The notes: generated by a model not told the origin, from the sequence alone. A stretch of 64,000 bases of DNA from Actibacterium sp. 188UL27-1 (GCF_016901225.1 NZ_JAFEUL010000001.1:486773-550772), one strand, 5' to 3'. Counted from the first letter of the stretch, positions 21,552-30,539 are shown. Numbers and translations are program-made.

Positions 21552-21638
21552 CGCAATTTGGCGCGCGATTTCTGTCGCGCGCCTGTCTGCTCTTTGTCAC
21601 ATGGTCCTGCGATTATGTTCAAAACCGGAGGGCCAGAC

Positions 21639-22064
21639 ATGACCATTGTCATCCATCACACCCCCGATTGCGGGACTTCTCGCAACGTATTGGCAACGAT
21701 CAAGGCAGCGGGGTATGTTCCAACCGTCATCGAATATCTGCAAACCGGCTGGACCCGCCCGCAATTGTTGGGCCTGTTCGTTGCGGCTGGGCTGACCCCG
21801 CGTGACGCCCTGCGCACCAGCAAAAGCCCGGCGGAAGAGCTGGGATTGCTGGATCCCGCGATCCCTCATGACGTGATTCTGGACCAGATGATCGCCCACC
21901 CGATCCTCGTGAATCGACCGATTGTATGCACCGCGAAGGGTGTTCGATTGTGTCGTCCGAGCGAGGCTGTGCTGGACCTTTTGGAACGCTGGCCACCTGC
22001 GCCCTACGCTAAGGAAGACGGTGCGCTGATAATCGGTGCCGATGGTGAGATCGTGGCGCGCTAG
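21639..22064 (+). CDS. arsC: Arsenate reductase ArsC-family protein (glutaredoxin type)
   Basis: 141 residues from ATG 21639, preceded by CCGGAGGG. The active-site Cys is in HTPDCGTSRNVLATI (CxTSR) and the second block LVNRPIVCTAKGVRLCRPSE is the ArsC NRPIV motif. It reduces arsenate to arsenite with glutathione/glutaredoxin, or is a Spx-like relative. An arsH-like gene lies far away at 52615, and no arsB or arsR is adjacent. CxTSR plus NRPIV supports a real reductase. Confidence 0.85.
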   Translation: MTIVIHHTPDCGTSRNVLATIKAAGYVPTVIEYLQTGWTRPQLLGLFVAAGLTPRDALRTSKSPAEELGLLDPAIPHDVILDQMIAHPILVNRPIVCTAKGVRLCRPSEAVLDLLERWPPAPYAKEDGALIIGADGEIVAR

Positions 22065-22195
22065 TTGGGATCGGTCGCTTTGGTTTGTGTGCCTTACAGG
22101 TCGACAATGAGAGTTTCCACCGAGGCGGGGATATTTTCGGACACATGATGGGTAGAGGGTGCGATGGGAGCCGGTGCTGGTGTCTTTGAGCGGCG

Positions 22196-23107
22196 CTAGC
22201 TGTTTCGCACAGGGGGCTGGTTCTGGTTGGATCGCCGTGCTGCCGCGGCCTCCCGCCAGGCCAACAAGGCCGCGCCGCTGAGGATGATCCCGGCGCCCGA
22301 CAGGGACACCCAGTCGGGGATGACCCCGAAAAGGGCGGCATCGTAGAGGCCCGCGAAAATCAGGGCGGCATAGCTAAATGGGACGACAAAGCTCGCCTCG
22401 GCCCGTGCCATCGCGTTGACAAAGCAGGCCTGGGCGCAGGCCATGCAGGTGCCGAGCGCTGCCAGTCCTGCCCATTGAGCCGGGGTCGGTGGCTCCCAAA
22501 AGGCGATGACGGCGCAGGTTGCGATGATGACGCCCAGGCTGTTGTTGACCAGCAGCACCTGGAACGGGTTTTCCAGGCCTGAAAGGCGTTTGATCAGGAT
22601 GATTTCGAACCCGATCACAGCGGCTGAAGCCAGCGCGATCAGAGCGGCCGGTTGAAAGGTGCCCGGACCGGGCCGCAGCAGTACCATTGCGCCGCAAAGG
22701 GCGATTGCAGCGGCGAGCCAGCGAACGGGCCCCACACGTTCGCCAAGCAGCGGGATGGCCAGTATCATGGCAAAGACGGGGTTCAGAAAGCTGATCGCGG
22801 TGGCGTCGGACAAGGCGATGCGGGCTGAGGCCGCGAACATCAGCGTCACACCGATCCAGCCGCAGGTCGTGCGCGCCAGGTGCAGCCGCCAGTGGGGCCG
22901 CTGCAATTTGGGCCGCAGGATGGAGGCGGCCGCAGCGAGCGCAAGCAGGGCGAAGATGAACCGCCCGTGGCTGACCTGCAGGGGATGAAGGGCCGGACCC
23001 AAGGCATCTGTCCCCAACGCCTTTGCCAACAGTGTCGTCGCAGCAATGAGGGCCGAGGCCGTCAACATCAACAGGACGGCGACACGCGGGTTGGGGGAGA
23101 TGTCCAT
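22196..23107 (-). CDS. EamA/DMT family transporter
   Basis: 303 residues with ten hydrophobic segments in two EamA repeats. The first repeat has SDATAISFLNPVFAMILAIP and the second has FVVPFSYAALIFAGLYDAAL, the repeated Pro-containing helices of this family. Drug/metabolite transporters export amino acids, nucleosides or other metabolites. It is divergent from the argD leader with about 100 bases between. The substrate is unknown. Confidence 0.88.
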   Translation of the reverse strand: MDISPNPRVAVLLMLTASALIAATTLLAKALGTDALGPALHPLQVSHGRFIFALLALAAAASILRPKLQRPHWRLHLARTTCGWIGVTLMFAASARIALSDATAISFLNPVFAMILAIPLLGERVGPVRWLAAAIALCGAMVLLRPGPGTFQPAALIALASAAVIGFEIILIKRLSGLENPFQVLLVNNSLGVIIATCAVIAFWEPPTPAQWAGLAALGTCMACAQACFVNAMARAEASFVVPFSYAALIFAGLYDAALFGVIPDWVSLSGAGIILSGAALLAWREAAAARRSNQNQPPVRNS

Positions 23108-23209
23108 GGCGCTGCCCTACCCGTCGCCGCGACCGTCCGCCAGAGCTGATCTGCGCGCGGGCGTCAGGTTTCGCTTTTCCTTCCGACCACGCTCTGCTAG
23201 TCCGTCCGT

Positions 23210-23263
23210 ATGAACACGCATGTCATTACCGCCTGCCGCTCGCGCCGACGCCGACGCGCCTGA
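23210..23263 (+). CDS. Arginine-rich leader peptide upstream of argD (candidate)
   Basis: A 17-codon ORF reading MNTHVITACRSRRRRRA, with six Arg codons (CGC and CGA) in its last eight residues and a TGA stop 95 bases before the argD start. A short Arg-rich ORF in front of an arginine biosynthesis operon is the layout of an amino-acid attenuator leader. A weak -10-like TGCTAG ends ten bases upstream, so the message may be almost leaderless. Two small hairpins follow. This is inference from position and composition. Confidence 0.55.
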   Translation: MNTHVITACRSRRRRRA

Positions 23264-23311
23264 CATCCGGGCCGGAAGGCCGCCTGTTCGCTCTTCCCAA
23301 TTGACAACACC

Positions 23312-23327
23312 GTGCCACCGCTGGCAC
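23312..23327 (+). promoter_or_regulatory. Hairpin in the argD leader region
   Basis: GTGCCA, loop CCGC, TGGCAC: a perfect 6-bp stem 30 bases before the argD ATG, preceded by a second GC hairpin in GGCCGGAAGGCC at about 23271. They could be alternative structures of an attenuator. No strong U-run follows, so classical termination is not certain. Confidence 0.4.
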
Positions 23328-23357
23328 TTCATACATTCTGACCCATGAGGTGGACCC

Positions 23358-24545
23358 ATGTTCCCGTCCCTCCTGCCGACCTATTCCCGTGCGCCGATGA
23401 GCTTTGTCAAAGGCGAAGGTGCCTGGCTAATTGAGGCGGATGGCCGACGTTACCTGGATATGGGCGCGGGCATCGCAGTGAACGTGCTGGGCCATGCGAA
23501 CCCGTCGCTGGTGGCGGCGATCACGGAGCAGGCCGGCACGCTTTGGCATGCGTCGAACCTGTACAATCTGCCGCAGCAGCAGGCCCTCGCCGATAAGCTT
23601 GTCGATCTGACATTCGCTGACACGGTGTTTTTCACCAATTCGGGAACCGAAGCTTGCGAGCTGGCGGTCAAGATGGCCCGAAAGTATTGGTTCGATAAAG
23701 GTCAGCCTGAGCGGGTGAAGATCATCACGTTCAGCGGTTCCTTCCATGGCCGGTCCTCTGCCGGGATCGCGGCCGCCGGGTCAGAGAAGATGACCCATGG
23801 CTTTGGCCCCTTGCTGCCCGGTTTTGTGCATCTGGATTTTGCGGATCATGAGGCCTTGACCGCCGCGATGAAGGCCCCCGACGTCGCTGGCGTGCTGGTC
23901 GAACCGGTCCAAGGTGAAGGCGGCATTCGTCCGCTCCCCGATGCCTGCCTGAAAGGGCTGCGCGATGCGTGTGACGAAACCGGCGCCTTGATGATCCTGG
24001 ACGAGGTGCAATGCGGCGTCGCCCGGACCGGCAAGCTTTTCGCCCATGAATGGTCTGGCGTCACGCCCGATATCATGATGGTTGCCAAGGGCATCGGCGG
24101 TGGCTTCCCCTTGGGCGCAGTGCTGGCGACCGAAGAGGCGGCCAGCGGCATGACCGTCGGCACCCATGGCTCGACCTATGGCGGCAACCCCTTGGGCTGT
24201 GCTGTGGGCCTTGCCGTTCTGAACATAGTGGCGGAGCCTGCTTTTCTGGATGAGGTCAATCGCAAGGCCGGTCTGCTTCGGCAAAAGCTTGAAGGTCTTG
24301 TCGCCGCCCACCCGCAGGTTTTTGACCATGTGCGTGGGTCGGGCTTGATGCTGGGCCTGGTCTGCAAGGCCCCCAACACGGCCTTCGTTCAGGCGGGCTA
24401 TGAACAGAACCTGATCACAGTTCCGGCGGCCGACAACACCGTCCGCCTTTTGCCATCCTTGAACATCACCGATGAGGAGTTGGCGGAGGCTGTGGCGCGG
24501 CTGGACAAGGCCGCGGCCTCCCTCACCGTCGATGCTGACCTATAG
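23358..24545 (+). CDS. argD: Acetylornithine aminotransferase
   Basis: 395 residues. Class III PLP aminotransferase: FTNSGTEACELAVKMARKY binds the cofactor phosphate, LILDEVQCGVARTGKLF-like block (MILDEVQCGVARTGKL) carries the PLP-contacting Asp, and the Schiff-base Lys is in MMVAKGIGGGFPLGAV. ArgD converts N-acetylglutamate semialdehyde to N-acetylornithine and often also acts in lysine synthesis. It heads an operon with a GNAT gene, argF and a secreted protein; the next start overlaps its end by 14 bases. Confidence 0.95.
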   Translation: MFPSLLPTYSRAPMSFVKGEGAWLIEADGRRYLDMGAGIAVNVLGHANPSLVAAITEQAGTLWHASNLYNLPQQQALADKLVDLTFADTVFFTNSGTEACELAVKMARKYWFDKGQPERVKIITFSGSFHGRSSAGIAAAGSEKMTHGFGPLLPGFVHLDFADHEALTAAMKAPDVAGVLVEPVQGEGGIRPLPDACLKGLRDACDETGALMILDEVQCGVARTGKLFAHEWSGVTPDIMMVAKGIGGGFPLGAVLATEEAASGMTVGTHGSTYGGNPLGCAVGLAVLNIVAEPAFLDEVNRKAGLLRQKLEGLVAAHPQVFDHVRGSGLMLGLVCKAPNTAFVQAGYEQNLITVPAADNTVRLLPSLNITDEELAEAVARLDKAAASLTVDADL

Positions 24546-25029
24546 GTTCATCCCCGTGACCCGCGCAGATTACCCGATGCTGCAGCATTGGCTCTCCCAG
24601 CCGCATATCGGCGGCTGGTGGGGTTCGCCCGAATGTGAGATCGCTTTGTTCAAACGCGACCTCGACACCGGCCCGACCGATATGCGCATCGTCTGGGCAG
24701 ATGCGCCGTTTGCCTATGTACAAGACTACCCTGCCCATTTCTGGCCCGCCCCGCAATTCGCGGGGTTGGCCAAGGATGCCCGCGCGATCGACACGTTCCT
24801 GGGCGATCCTGCTTATCTGGGTCAGGGCCATGGCAGCACCTATCTGTGCCAACGCGCGACCGAATTGACCAAGGCCGGGGCCAGCACCATCGTCGTTGAT
24901 CCTGACCCGCAGAACACCCGCGCCATCGCCGCCTATACCAAGGCCGGTTTCACCCCGCTGGAGGAGCGCGTCTGCGAAGATGGCGATCCCGTGCTGGTCA
25001 TGACCTTTACACCTGGACCGACAAAATGA
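24532..25029 (+). CDS. GNAT family N-acetyltransferase (AAC(6')/RimJ-like)
   Basis: 165 residues from ATG 24532, which lies inside the end of argD (14-base overlap). It starts [20 protein letters not shown]. The acetyl-CoA-binding loop is [10 protein letters not shown] (the Q/R-x-x-G-x-G/A region), and [19 protein letters not shown] is the conserved second block. The closest group by eye is acetyltransf_8 / aminoglycoside 6'-acetyltransferase-like. Between argD and argF it could acetylate an amino-acid intermediate, but drug or protein targets are equally possible. The WWGSPE segment supports the AAC-like subgroup. Confidence 0.8.
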   Translation: MLTYRFIPVTRADYPMLQHWLSQPHIGGWWGSPECEIALFKRDLDTGPTDMRIVWADAPFAYVQDYPAHFWPAPQFAGLAKDARAIDTFLGDPAYLGQGHGSTYLCQRATELTKAGASTIVVDPDPQNTRAIAAYTKAGFTPLEERVCEDGDPVLVMTFTPGPTK

Positions 25030-25949
25030 AGCACTTTCTGGACATCAATAAAACCGAACCCGGCGATCTGCGCGGCATTCTTGACGAGGCCAAGCGGATC
25101 AAGTCTGCCCGCGCCGGTCGGTCCAAGGGCACATTGGATGCAGAGACCCCGCTGAAAGATCATATCGTGGCGTTGATCTTTGAAAAGCCGTCGACCCGGA
25201 CGCGGGTCAGCTTTGACGTGGGCGTGCGGCAGATGGGCGGGCAGACCCTCGTCCTGTCCGGCAGTGAGATCCAGCTGGGCCACGGCGAAAGCGTCGGCGA
25301 CACGGCCCAGGTGCTGAGCCGCTATGTTGATCTGATCATGATCCGGACATTCGAGGAAGCCTCGCTGTTCGAGCTGGCACACCATGCCACCGTCCCGGTG
25401 ATCAACGGCCTGACAAACCGCAGCCATCCCTGCCAGATCATGGCCGATATCCTGACATTCGAGGAGCATCGCGGGCCGATCACTGGCAAAAAGGTCGTCT
25501 GGACGGGCGACGGCAACAATGTCTGTGCGTCATTCCTGCATGCGGCGGGACAGCTTGGCTTTAACGTCACCGTCAGCGGGCCCGAGCCGCTGGACCCCGA
25601 GCAGGTCTTTATCGACGAGGCCCGCGCCAAGGGTGCCCAGGTCGAGATCGAGCGCGATGTCTTCAAAGCCGTCGAAGGCGCTGACCTGATCGTCGCCGAT
25701 ACCTGGGTCAGCATGCATGATCCGGTTTCTACCCGCGAACGTCGCCACAACCAGTTGCGCCCCTATCAGGTGAACGACGCGTTGATGGAGGCTGCGGGCA
25801 AAGATGCCCTCGTTATGCATTGCCTGCCCGCCCACCGCGAGGAGGAGTTGACCTCTTCCGTCATGGACGGCCCCCAATCCGTCATCTTCGACGAAGCCGA
25901 AAACCGCCTCCACGCCCAAAAGGCCATCATGCGCTGGTGCCTGAAATGA
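25026..25949 (+). CDS. argF: Ornithine carbamoyltransferase
   Basis: 307 residues. Carbamoyl-phosphate site [13 protein letters not shown], then GRSHPC-like motif [11 protein letters not shown], and the ornithine-binding [11 protein letters not shown] near the C-terminus. It condenses ornithine with carbamoyl phosphate to citrulline. ATGA overlap with the GNAT gene and with the next gene indicates translational coupling through the operon. The carbamoyl phosphate synthetase subunit carB is about 20 kb away in this window. Confidence 0.96.
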   Translation: MKHFLDINKTEPGDLRGILDEAKRIKSARAGRSKGTLDAETPLKDHIVALIFEKPSTRTRVSFDVGVRQMGGQTLVLSGSEIQLGHGESVGDTAQVLSRYVDLIMIRTFEEASLFELAHHATVPVINGLTNRSHPCQIMADILTFEEHRGPITGKKVVWTGDGNNVCASFLHAAGQLGFNVTVSGPEPLDPEQVFIDEARAKGAQVEIERDVFKAVEGADLIVADTWVSMHDPVSTRERRHNQLRPYQVNDALMEAAGKDALVMHCLPAHREEELTSSVMDGPQSVIFDEAENRLHAQKAIMRWCLK

Positions 25950-26491
25950 ACGACGGACTACGCCTGTCTTGCATATTGCCAACACTAGCAGCGATCGCGG
26001 CGGTCAGCGCCATGCCATTGGCGGCCCAAGGTGCGGGGTGGCGGTTTGATGGCTATGTTGCAGGGGGCGCCTGCGATGGCCGCCCCGCGCTGACGGGAAG
26101 GGAGCGAGGCAAGTTGGCCTGGGCCAATCACAGCTTTCGATTTGTCTACCTAATGCCCGATGAAACGCCGGTTTCGGTGGTCGTCAAGATCCGGCTAGAA
26201 GGGGCTTTTGACGGAACGAGGTTTCCGGCCGCGATCTGTGCCTCACCGGCCCAACTGACCTTTTCGACCGGCGAAACCGTGCGGGGTATTGTCGAGCCTA
26301 AAGAACAGGACCCCACTGCGGAGTATCGTGACTGGTCCTACCGAATGCATCTGGAAAACAATCCGCTGGCGGACCGGATAGATTTTACCATGGCCAACCC
26401 GCTGCACCTTTACGGTATGGTGCATATGGGCGACGAGTACGTTCCGTTTGGTGGCTGGTCCCTTGGACGGGAGCCTAAGAACCGCCGCTAG
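25946..26491 (+). CDS. Secreted protein of unknown function
   Basis: 181 residues from ATG 25946, overlapping the argF stop (ATGA); the longer frame before it shadows argF. An N-terminal hydrophobic stretch [20 protein letters not shown] followed by AAQGAGW looks like a Sec signal peptide. The mature part is mostly beta-strand-like ([19 protein letters not shown]). No catalytic motif or known domain was recognised. The coupling to argF may be incidental. It may be periplasmic. Confidence 0.7.
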   Translation: MNDGLRLSCILPTLAAIAAVSAMPLAAQGAGWRFDGYVAGGACDGRPALTGRERGKLAWANHSFRFVYLMPDETPVSVVVKIRLEGAFDGTRFPAAICASPAQLTFSTGETVRGIVEPKEQDPTAEYRDWSYRMHLENNPLADRIDFTMANPLHLYGMVHMGDEYVPFGGWSLGREPKNRR

Positions 26492-26622
26492 CGCGTGTTG
26501 CGTTCAGTTGGATCCAAGATACGCGGCCTCTCGCCGGCGCTCCAACACGCATTTTGATGCGTTCTGATCCAATGCAACCCGTTACCGGATGATCCACAGT
26601 CGCGATGCGGCCAAGCGGGCTT

Positions 26623-27327
26623 TTAGGTTTGCCCCCATGTGCCGGCGCGGAGGGCTTCATGGGTTGGGAGCATCCCGATGGCGTTTAGGCGAATTTCAAG
26701 GTCTTGGGCCCGTTTCACGGCCTCCGGATCGGTCAGGTCCCAAAACGCCCTTTGTGTTGCCAGAAATGTGCCGGGCCCCAAAGGCGAGACGATCCCTACC
26801 TCCGGCAGGCTCTCTGCGGTCACCTGAAACGGGATCCACCCGGCCCACCCAATCCCCGCTCGGTTGCGCTGATCCAACGGGCTATCCAGATGCGGATAGC
26901 TTTCATAAACCGCCTGAACATGTTGAAGCGGCCACCACACTGCCAGCGTCGCGATAACCTCGCGCAGCATCGGCGCATCGGTAAGCGATGGGACGATGGA
27001 AAGACGGAGTTCCTGATTGCCCTCCAGGCGATCATAGCGGAAAAATGCCGTATACCGTTCAGGCGGAAGCGGTCGTCCTTTCGCAGCCTGCGCGCTTTCG
27101 GCCGCTGCAAAGAATAAATCACCATCATCACCCGGGGGCTGAATAGTACGAAAACCCGCTTCAATGTCAGCCAAAGGTGCCGAGAAGGGAACGCCGTTGA
27201 CTTCCCAGCCTGGATGGAATGGAGGCAGTTTTTGCAGCAAAAGTGCCAGATCGACGAAAGCTGCGAAGCCCTCGTGTGAAGGCAAGGGGCCCCGCCGAAA
27301 GTGACAGATCACACTCATATAAAGCAT
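26623..27327 (-). CDS. Imm52-like immunity protein (candidate)
   Basis: 234 residues. Its ATG follows the stop of the toxin-like gene by three bases, with AGAGGAG as ribosome site inside the toxin end, so the two are co-translated. The sequence is soluble with no signal peptide and many aromatic residues (TLAVWWPLQHVQAVYESY, GIGWAGWIPFQV). The Imm52 assignment rests on partial recall of that family and on its known pairing with Tox-REase-5; it needs a profile search. If right it blocks the nuclease in the producing cell. Confidence 0.5.
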   Translation of the reverse strand: MLYMSVICHFRRGPLPSHEGFAAFVDLALLLQKLPPFHPGWEVNGVPFSAPLADIEAGFRTIQPPGDDGDLFFAAAESAQAAKGRPLPPERYTAFFRYDRLEGNQELRLSIVPSLTDAPMLREVIATLAVWWPLQHVQAVYESYPHLDSPLDQRNRAGIGWAGWIPFQVTAESLPEVGIVSPLGPGTFLATQRAFWDLTDPEAVKRAQDLEIRLNAIGMLPTHEALRAGTWGQT

Positions 27328-27330
27328 GCC

Positions 27331-28296
27331 CTAGCTCCTCTGCCATGGATTTTGCATGACATCATATTTTGGAATCGGTCCGATACGGTCGCCACCCCGT
27401 CTTATGAAGTAGTGAAACGAGTTATGGCTTTCAAAGACCCAAAGTAGTTTCGCATGTTCAACGTTTGCGATGCGGCGAAACTGGTTTCCAGCTTTCCTGA
27501 GTAGCTCATCGAAAGTGACTTCCGCTTGAAATCTCTTCGCTTCAATCGGTACGACGATGGAACCTGTATCCGGTTGGCCATCCGAGCCCGTGCGTGGCGT
27601 CCATTCAGCCGTCAGGGCCGTGTCATAGGCGTATTTCGCCTGGATCAGGGTGCAGGTGGGCGCATCGAAGCCATCCCACTCATGGGGCTGACCGGCATCA
27701 TTTGTCAAATATATGAATTCGGCAATGCGCCCGCGGCCGGGATCAATGGGAAGATTACAGACATAGACCTGATAGCCAACCCAGGCATAGTTGCCTTCTT
27801 GCGTTTCTGCCTCTGTGATGCCTGCATTGAGGTAGTTGTTCCAGTCGTAATACCCTTCAAGGCGTGGTTCGCATTCATCGCAACCGTCGGTGCAGTCATC
27901 GCTGCTCTGGACATTCTCTTCGATCCTCTGGCGCACCGTTTCATGGGGTTGCGGGAAGTCCGGGGTTGGCGTGGGTTCCCCGGCTTCGCCCGCCAGTTCG
28001 CCGGCCTCGGGCGTGGGTTCCGGAAGGGTCTGTTCCGGGGGAACAACGGGACCAACGGTAATGCCCTCTTCGGGGTCATCGGTGATGTTCTCCCCACCAC
28101 CTGGATTGCCGGTCGGTAATTCGATCTCGGGCAGGTCCTCGGGCACGGGGGCTAGAAACGGGTCCAGCCAAAAGGGGCAATTGGTATAGGTCGGGTAGGC
28201 ATTGCCTTGGGGATCGACATAAATATCACCGGTAGGCGTGCAGTAGCGTTCAAAAACGTTGCTTATGTCACGATCACCACCAAATCTCAGCGCCAC
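27331..28296 (-). CDS. Tox-REase-5-like restriction-endonuclease-fold toxin (candidate)
   Basis: 321 residues from GTG 28296; a GTG at 28341 is also possible but overlaps the upstream gene by 68 bases. N-terminal part with Cys and aromatic residues, then an acidic Pro/Glu/Thr linker (LPEPTPEAGELAGE and more), a Cys-rich stretch DDCTDGCDECEP, and a C-terminal domain with EWDGFDAPTCTLIQAKYAYD. That segment matches the D...(E/Q)xK core of Tox-REase-5, with Gln at the usual Glu position. Polymorphic toxins of this class cut nucleic acid and are often delivered by type VI secretion. No delivery gene (VgrG, PAAR) is visible. Confidence 0.6.
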   Translation of the reverse strand: MALRFGGDRDISNVFERYCTPTGDIYVDPQGNAYPTYTNCPFWLDPFLAPVPEDLPEIELPTGNPGGGENITDDPEEGITVGPVVPPEQTLPEPTPEAGELAGEAGEPTPTPDFPQPHETVRQRIEENVQSSDDCTDGCDECEPRLEGYYDWNNYLNAGITEAETQEGNYAWVGYQVYVCNLPIDPGRGRIAEFIYLTNDAGQPHEWDGFDAPTCTLIQAKYAYDTALTAEWTPRTGSDGQPDTGSIVVPIEAKRFQAEVTFDELLRKAGNQFRRIANVEHAKLLWVFESHNSFHYFIRRGGDRIGPIPKYDVMQNPWQRS

Positions 28297-28651
28297 GTCC
28301 GTTTCGGCGGAACAGCACCTTGAGGGTTTGAAACAGGTCACGGGCCTTTGTGTCGGGGTCGCCGTAAGCGCCGTTCACGTCAGACATCAGGTCTGGAATG
28401 CCGTGGAAACCGGGGGCCAAAAGCAGGTCAACATAAATCCATTGCTTGATCGTCCGTTTGTATTCGAGGCCAAAATCAAGCGCGGCCTGGCGGGAGTTAT
28501 CGACCGCCCAGACAAGTTGGGCGTCGGAAAGACCGGCAACAGGACCCGGACGGAACGCCCGAATTTCCGTGGCAAGCTCAGCATTGGCCTTTGCCCGAGC
28601 GGGCGCGTTCCCAACATCAAGCATCTTTTGGGTCAGCTTGGGGTACTGCAT
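28274..28651 (-). CDS. Small helical protein upstream of the toxin-like gene
   Basis: 125 residues from ATG 28651 (a TTG at 28672 also fits). Predicted all-helical, no signal peptide. The stretch ALDFGLEYKRTIKQWIYVDL then LLAPGF resembles small proteins seen beside T6SS effector genes, which may act as chaperones or adaptors. It overlaps the toxin-like frame by 23 bases, consistent with one transcript. The adaptor role is an inference from position and a loose pattern. Confidence 0.5.
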   Translation of the reverse strand: MQYPKLTQKMLDVGNAPARAKANAELATEIRAFRPGPVAGLSDAQLVWAVDNSRQAALDFGLEYKRTIKQWIYVDLLLAPGFHGIPDLMSDVNGAYGDPDTKARDLFQTLKVLFRRNGRGAEIWW

Positions 28652-28799
28652 GGCAACAACCGATTGTTTCAAAATCTAAATACAACCAGATGTGCCGTGG
28701 CTGGTTTCCAACCCGATTTGCAAGGCTTCGGTCTTCAGACCCAAGTCAGGCGCTCAATCCTGCCGAGCATTTCCATGTTCTTGAGCCGTTGCCTCTCCG

Positions 28800-30047
28800 T
28801 CAGATGTTTTCCGCAGGTCGAACGGGGGCGCCGCCGGCAAAGACGTTCTCTTGTGCGTAGTCGCACGGGGCCTCCTGCATCTGCAGGTGGAGCTGATCGC
28901 CGGTATAGGGATGGGCGCGCGCGAGGGCCTCATTGACCTCGATCCCAAGGCCCGGAGCGTCGGGTGGGATCAGGTCGCCCGCGTCGAACCGGATCGTGTC
29001 GCCGATCAGGGCGCGGTGAAAGGCGCAGCCTGTCTCGATTGTTTCGACCATCAGCAAGTTGGGGATGGCGGTGCCAAGGGCCACGTTCGCAGCCCATTCG
29101 ATGGGCCCGGCATAGAGATGCGGTGCCATCTGTGCGTTATAGACCTCGGCCAGGGCGGCGATCTTGCGGGCCTCATTGATGCCACCTACACGGCCCAGGG
29201 CCGGTTGCAGGATGGTCGCGGCGCCTTCCCGCAAGATAGGGGCGAACTCGGCTTTGGTGGTCAGACGCTCGCCGGTGGCCACGGGCACTGAGCTGGCGGC
29301 TGCCACGCGCGCCATGGCGGCCACGTTATCGGGCGGGATGGGTTCCTCGAACCACAGCGGTTGGTAGGGCGCGATCGCGTGGGCCATGCGGATGGCACCG
29401 CCGGTCGAAAACTGCCCATGGGTGCCAAAGAGCAGATCGGCCCGGTCCCCCACCGCCTCCCGGATCGCCTTGCAGAACGCGACCGAGCGGGAGATATCGC
29501 GCATCGCGGGCTGATGCCCTGGCCGGATGGTGTAGGGACCGGCAGGGTCGAATTTCACCGCTGTGAAGCCTTCCTCGACCCAGGCCAAGGCCGCCTCGGC
29601 CGACATTTCGGGTGTCACCCAGAACCGGTCATGGTCTTGATCATTCTTGGGATACAGATAGGTGTAGGCTCGTAATCGGTCATTCGTTTTGCCGCCCAGC
29701 AGAGCCCAGACCGGGCGATCCAAGGCTTTGCCCAGGATGTCCCAACAGGCGATCTCCAGGCCCGAAAACGCACCCATGACGGTCAGGTCGGGGCGTTGGG
29801 TGAACCCGCTGGAATAGGCGCGGCGGAACATCAACTCGATATTTGCTGGATGCTCGCCCGCCACGTGGCGGGCAAAGACATCCTCAATAACCGCTCGCAT
29901 TGCCGTGGGTCCGACAGAACTGGCATAGCATTCGCCCCAACCGACGATCCCGCAGGCGGTGGTAACCTTTACAAAGATCCAGTACCGCCCGCCCCATCCC
30001 GGTGACGGGGGCGCTGTCACGATCACATCCACGTCGGCGAGTTTCAT
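28800..30047 (-). CDS. Mandelate racemase / muconate lactonizing enzyme family protein (dehydratase-like)
   Basis: 415 residues from ATG 30047. Enolase superfamily: capping domain at the N-terminus (IVGWGECYASSVGPTAMRAV), barrel with EEPIPPDN (metal Glu), LFGTHGQFS (catalytic His region) and APHLYAGPIEW near the end, a pattern like sugar-acid dehydratases. It probably dehydrates a D-sugar acid to a 2-keto-3-deoxy acid; the exact sugar is not readable. A 13-bp palindrome about 100 bases upstream may be its operator. Confidence 0.85.
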   Translation of the reverse strand: MKLADVDVIVTAPPSPGWGGRYWIFVKVTTACGIVGWGECYASSVGPTAMRAVIEDVFARHVAGEHPANIELMFRRAYSSGFTQRPDLTVMGAFSGLEIACWDILGKALDRPVWALLGGKTNDRLRAYTYLYPKNDQDHDRFWVTPEMSAEAALAWVEEGFTAVKFDPAGPYTIRPGHQPAMRDISRSVAFCKAIREAVGDRADLLFGTHGQFSTGGAIRMAHAIAPYQPLWFEEPIPPDNVAAMARVAAASSVPVATGERLTTKAEFAPILREGAATILQPALGRVGGINEARKIAALAEVYNAQMAPHLYAGPIEWAANVALGTAIPNLLMVETIETGCAFHRALIGDTIRFDAGDLIPPDAPGLGIEVNEALARAHPYTGDQLHLQMQEAPCDYAQENVFAGGAPVRPAENI

Positions 30048-30148
30048 GGCACCTCCCCTTTTCTGCGCAATATCAAACATCAATCCTGCGGCCCGTCCAT
30101 CGGATCCGCCTCTTCACGCGCCATGAGAAATCCGTGAAAACCGCCAAC

Positions 30149-30161
30149 CGTTTGGCAAACG
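30149..30161. promoter_or_regulatory. Palindrome CGTTTGGCAAACG, possible operator
   Basis: A perfect 6-bp inverted repeat with one central base between two divergent genes (the sugar-acid dehydratase-like gene and a small membrane protein). It has the size of a GntR/LacI-type operator. No regulator gene is adjacent, so the binding protein is unknown. Confidence 0.4.
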
Positions 30162-30239
30162 TCAACCCGTGCCCCACCGCTTTACGCTACGACAGGTCCA
30201 CCGGGCGGTGTGTATTTGCTCCAATTAAAGGGTCTGGCG

Positions 30240-30539
30240 ATGTTTGAATTTGACGCTCTTTTTTCCTCGAATATGCTTCTTAGCGCCATCGGCATGGTGG
30301 GGTTCAGCCTTTATGTTCTGAACTACACCATGCTGACGGCCCGGCGGATCAGCGCAGATCAGCCTTTGTATTTTATAATCAACCTATCCGCAGCGAGCTT
30401 TGTCTTGATCGGGTTACTCAACGCATTCAACCTTGCGGCCGCCTTGATACAGGTATTCTGGATCTGCGTGTCGTTGGTCGGTTTTGCAATGCGCACGAAA
30501 TCCGAGGGCACCAGCCGCAAGACCCTTAGAACACTATGA
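30240..30539 (+). CDS. Small membrane protein (CBU_0592-like)
   Basis: 99 residues from ATG 30240. Three hydrophobic segments (MLLSAIGMVGFSLYVLNYTM, YFIINLSAASFVLIGLLNAF, LIQVFWICVSLVGFAM). The LYVLNYTMLTARR and ADQPLYFIINL pattern matches the CBU_0592 family of small bacterial membrane proteins of unknown function. Its 3' end overlaps the converging alcohol dehydrogenase gene by 14 bases. Confidence 0.7.
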   Translation: MFEFDALFSSNMLLSAIGMVGFSLYVLNYTMLTARRISADQPLYFIINLSAASFVLIGLLNAFNLAAALIQVFWICVSLVGFAMRTKSEGTSRKTLRTL

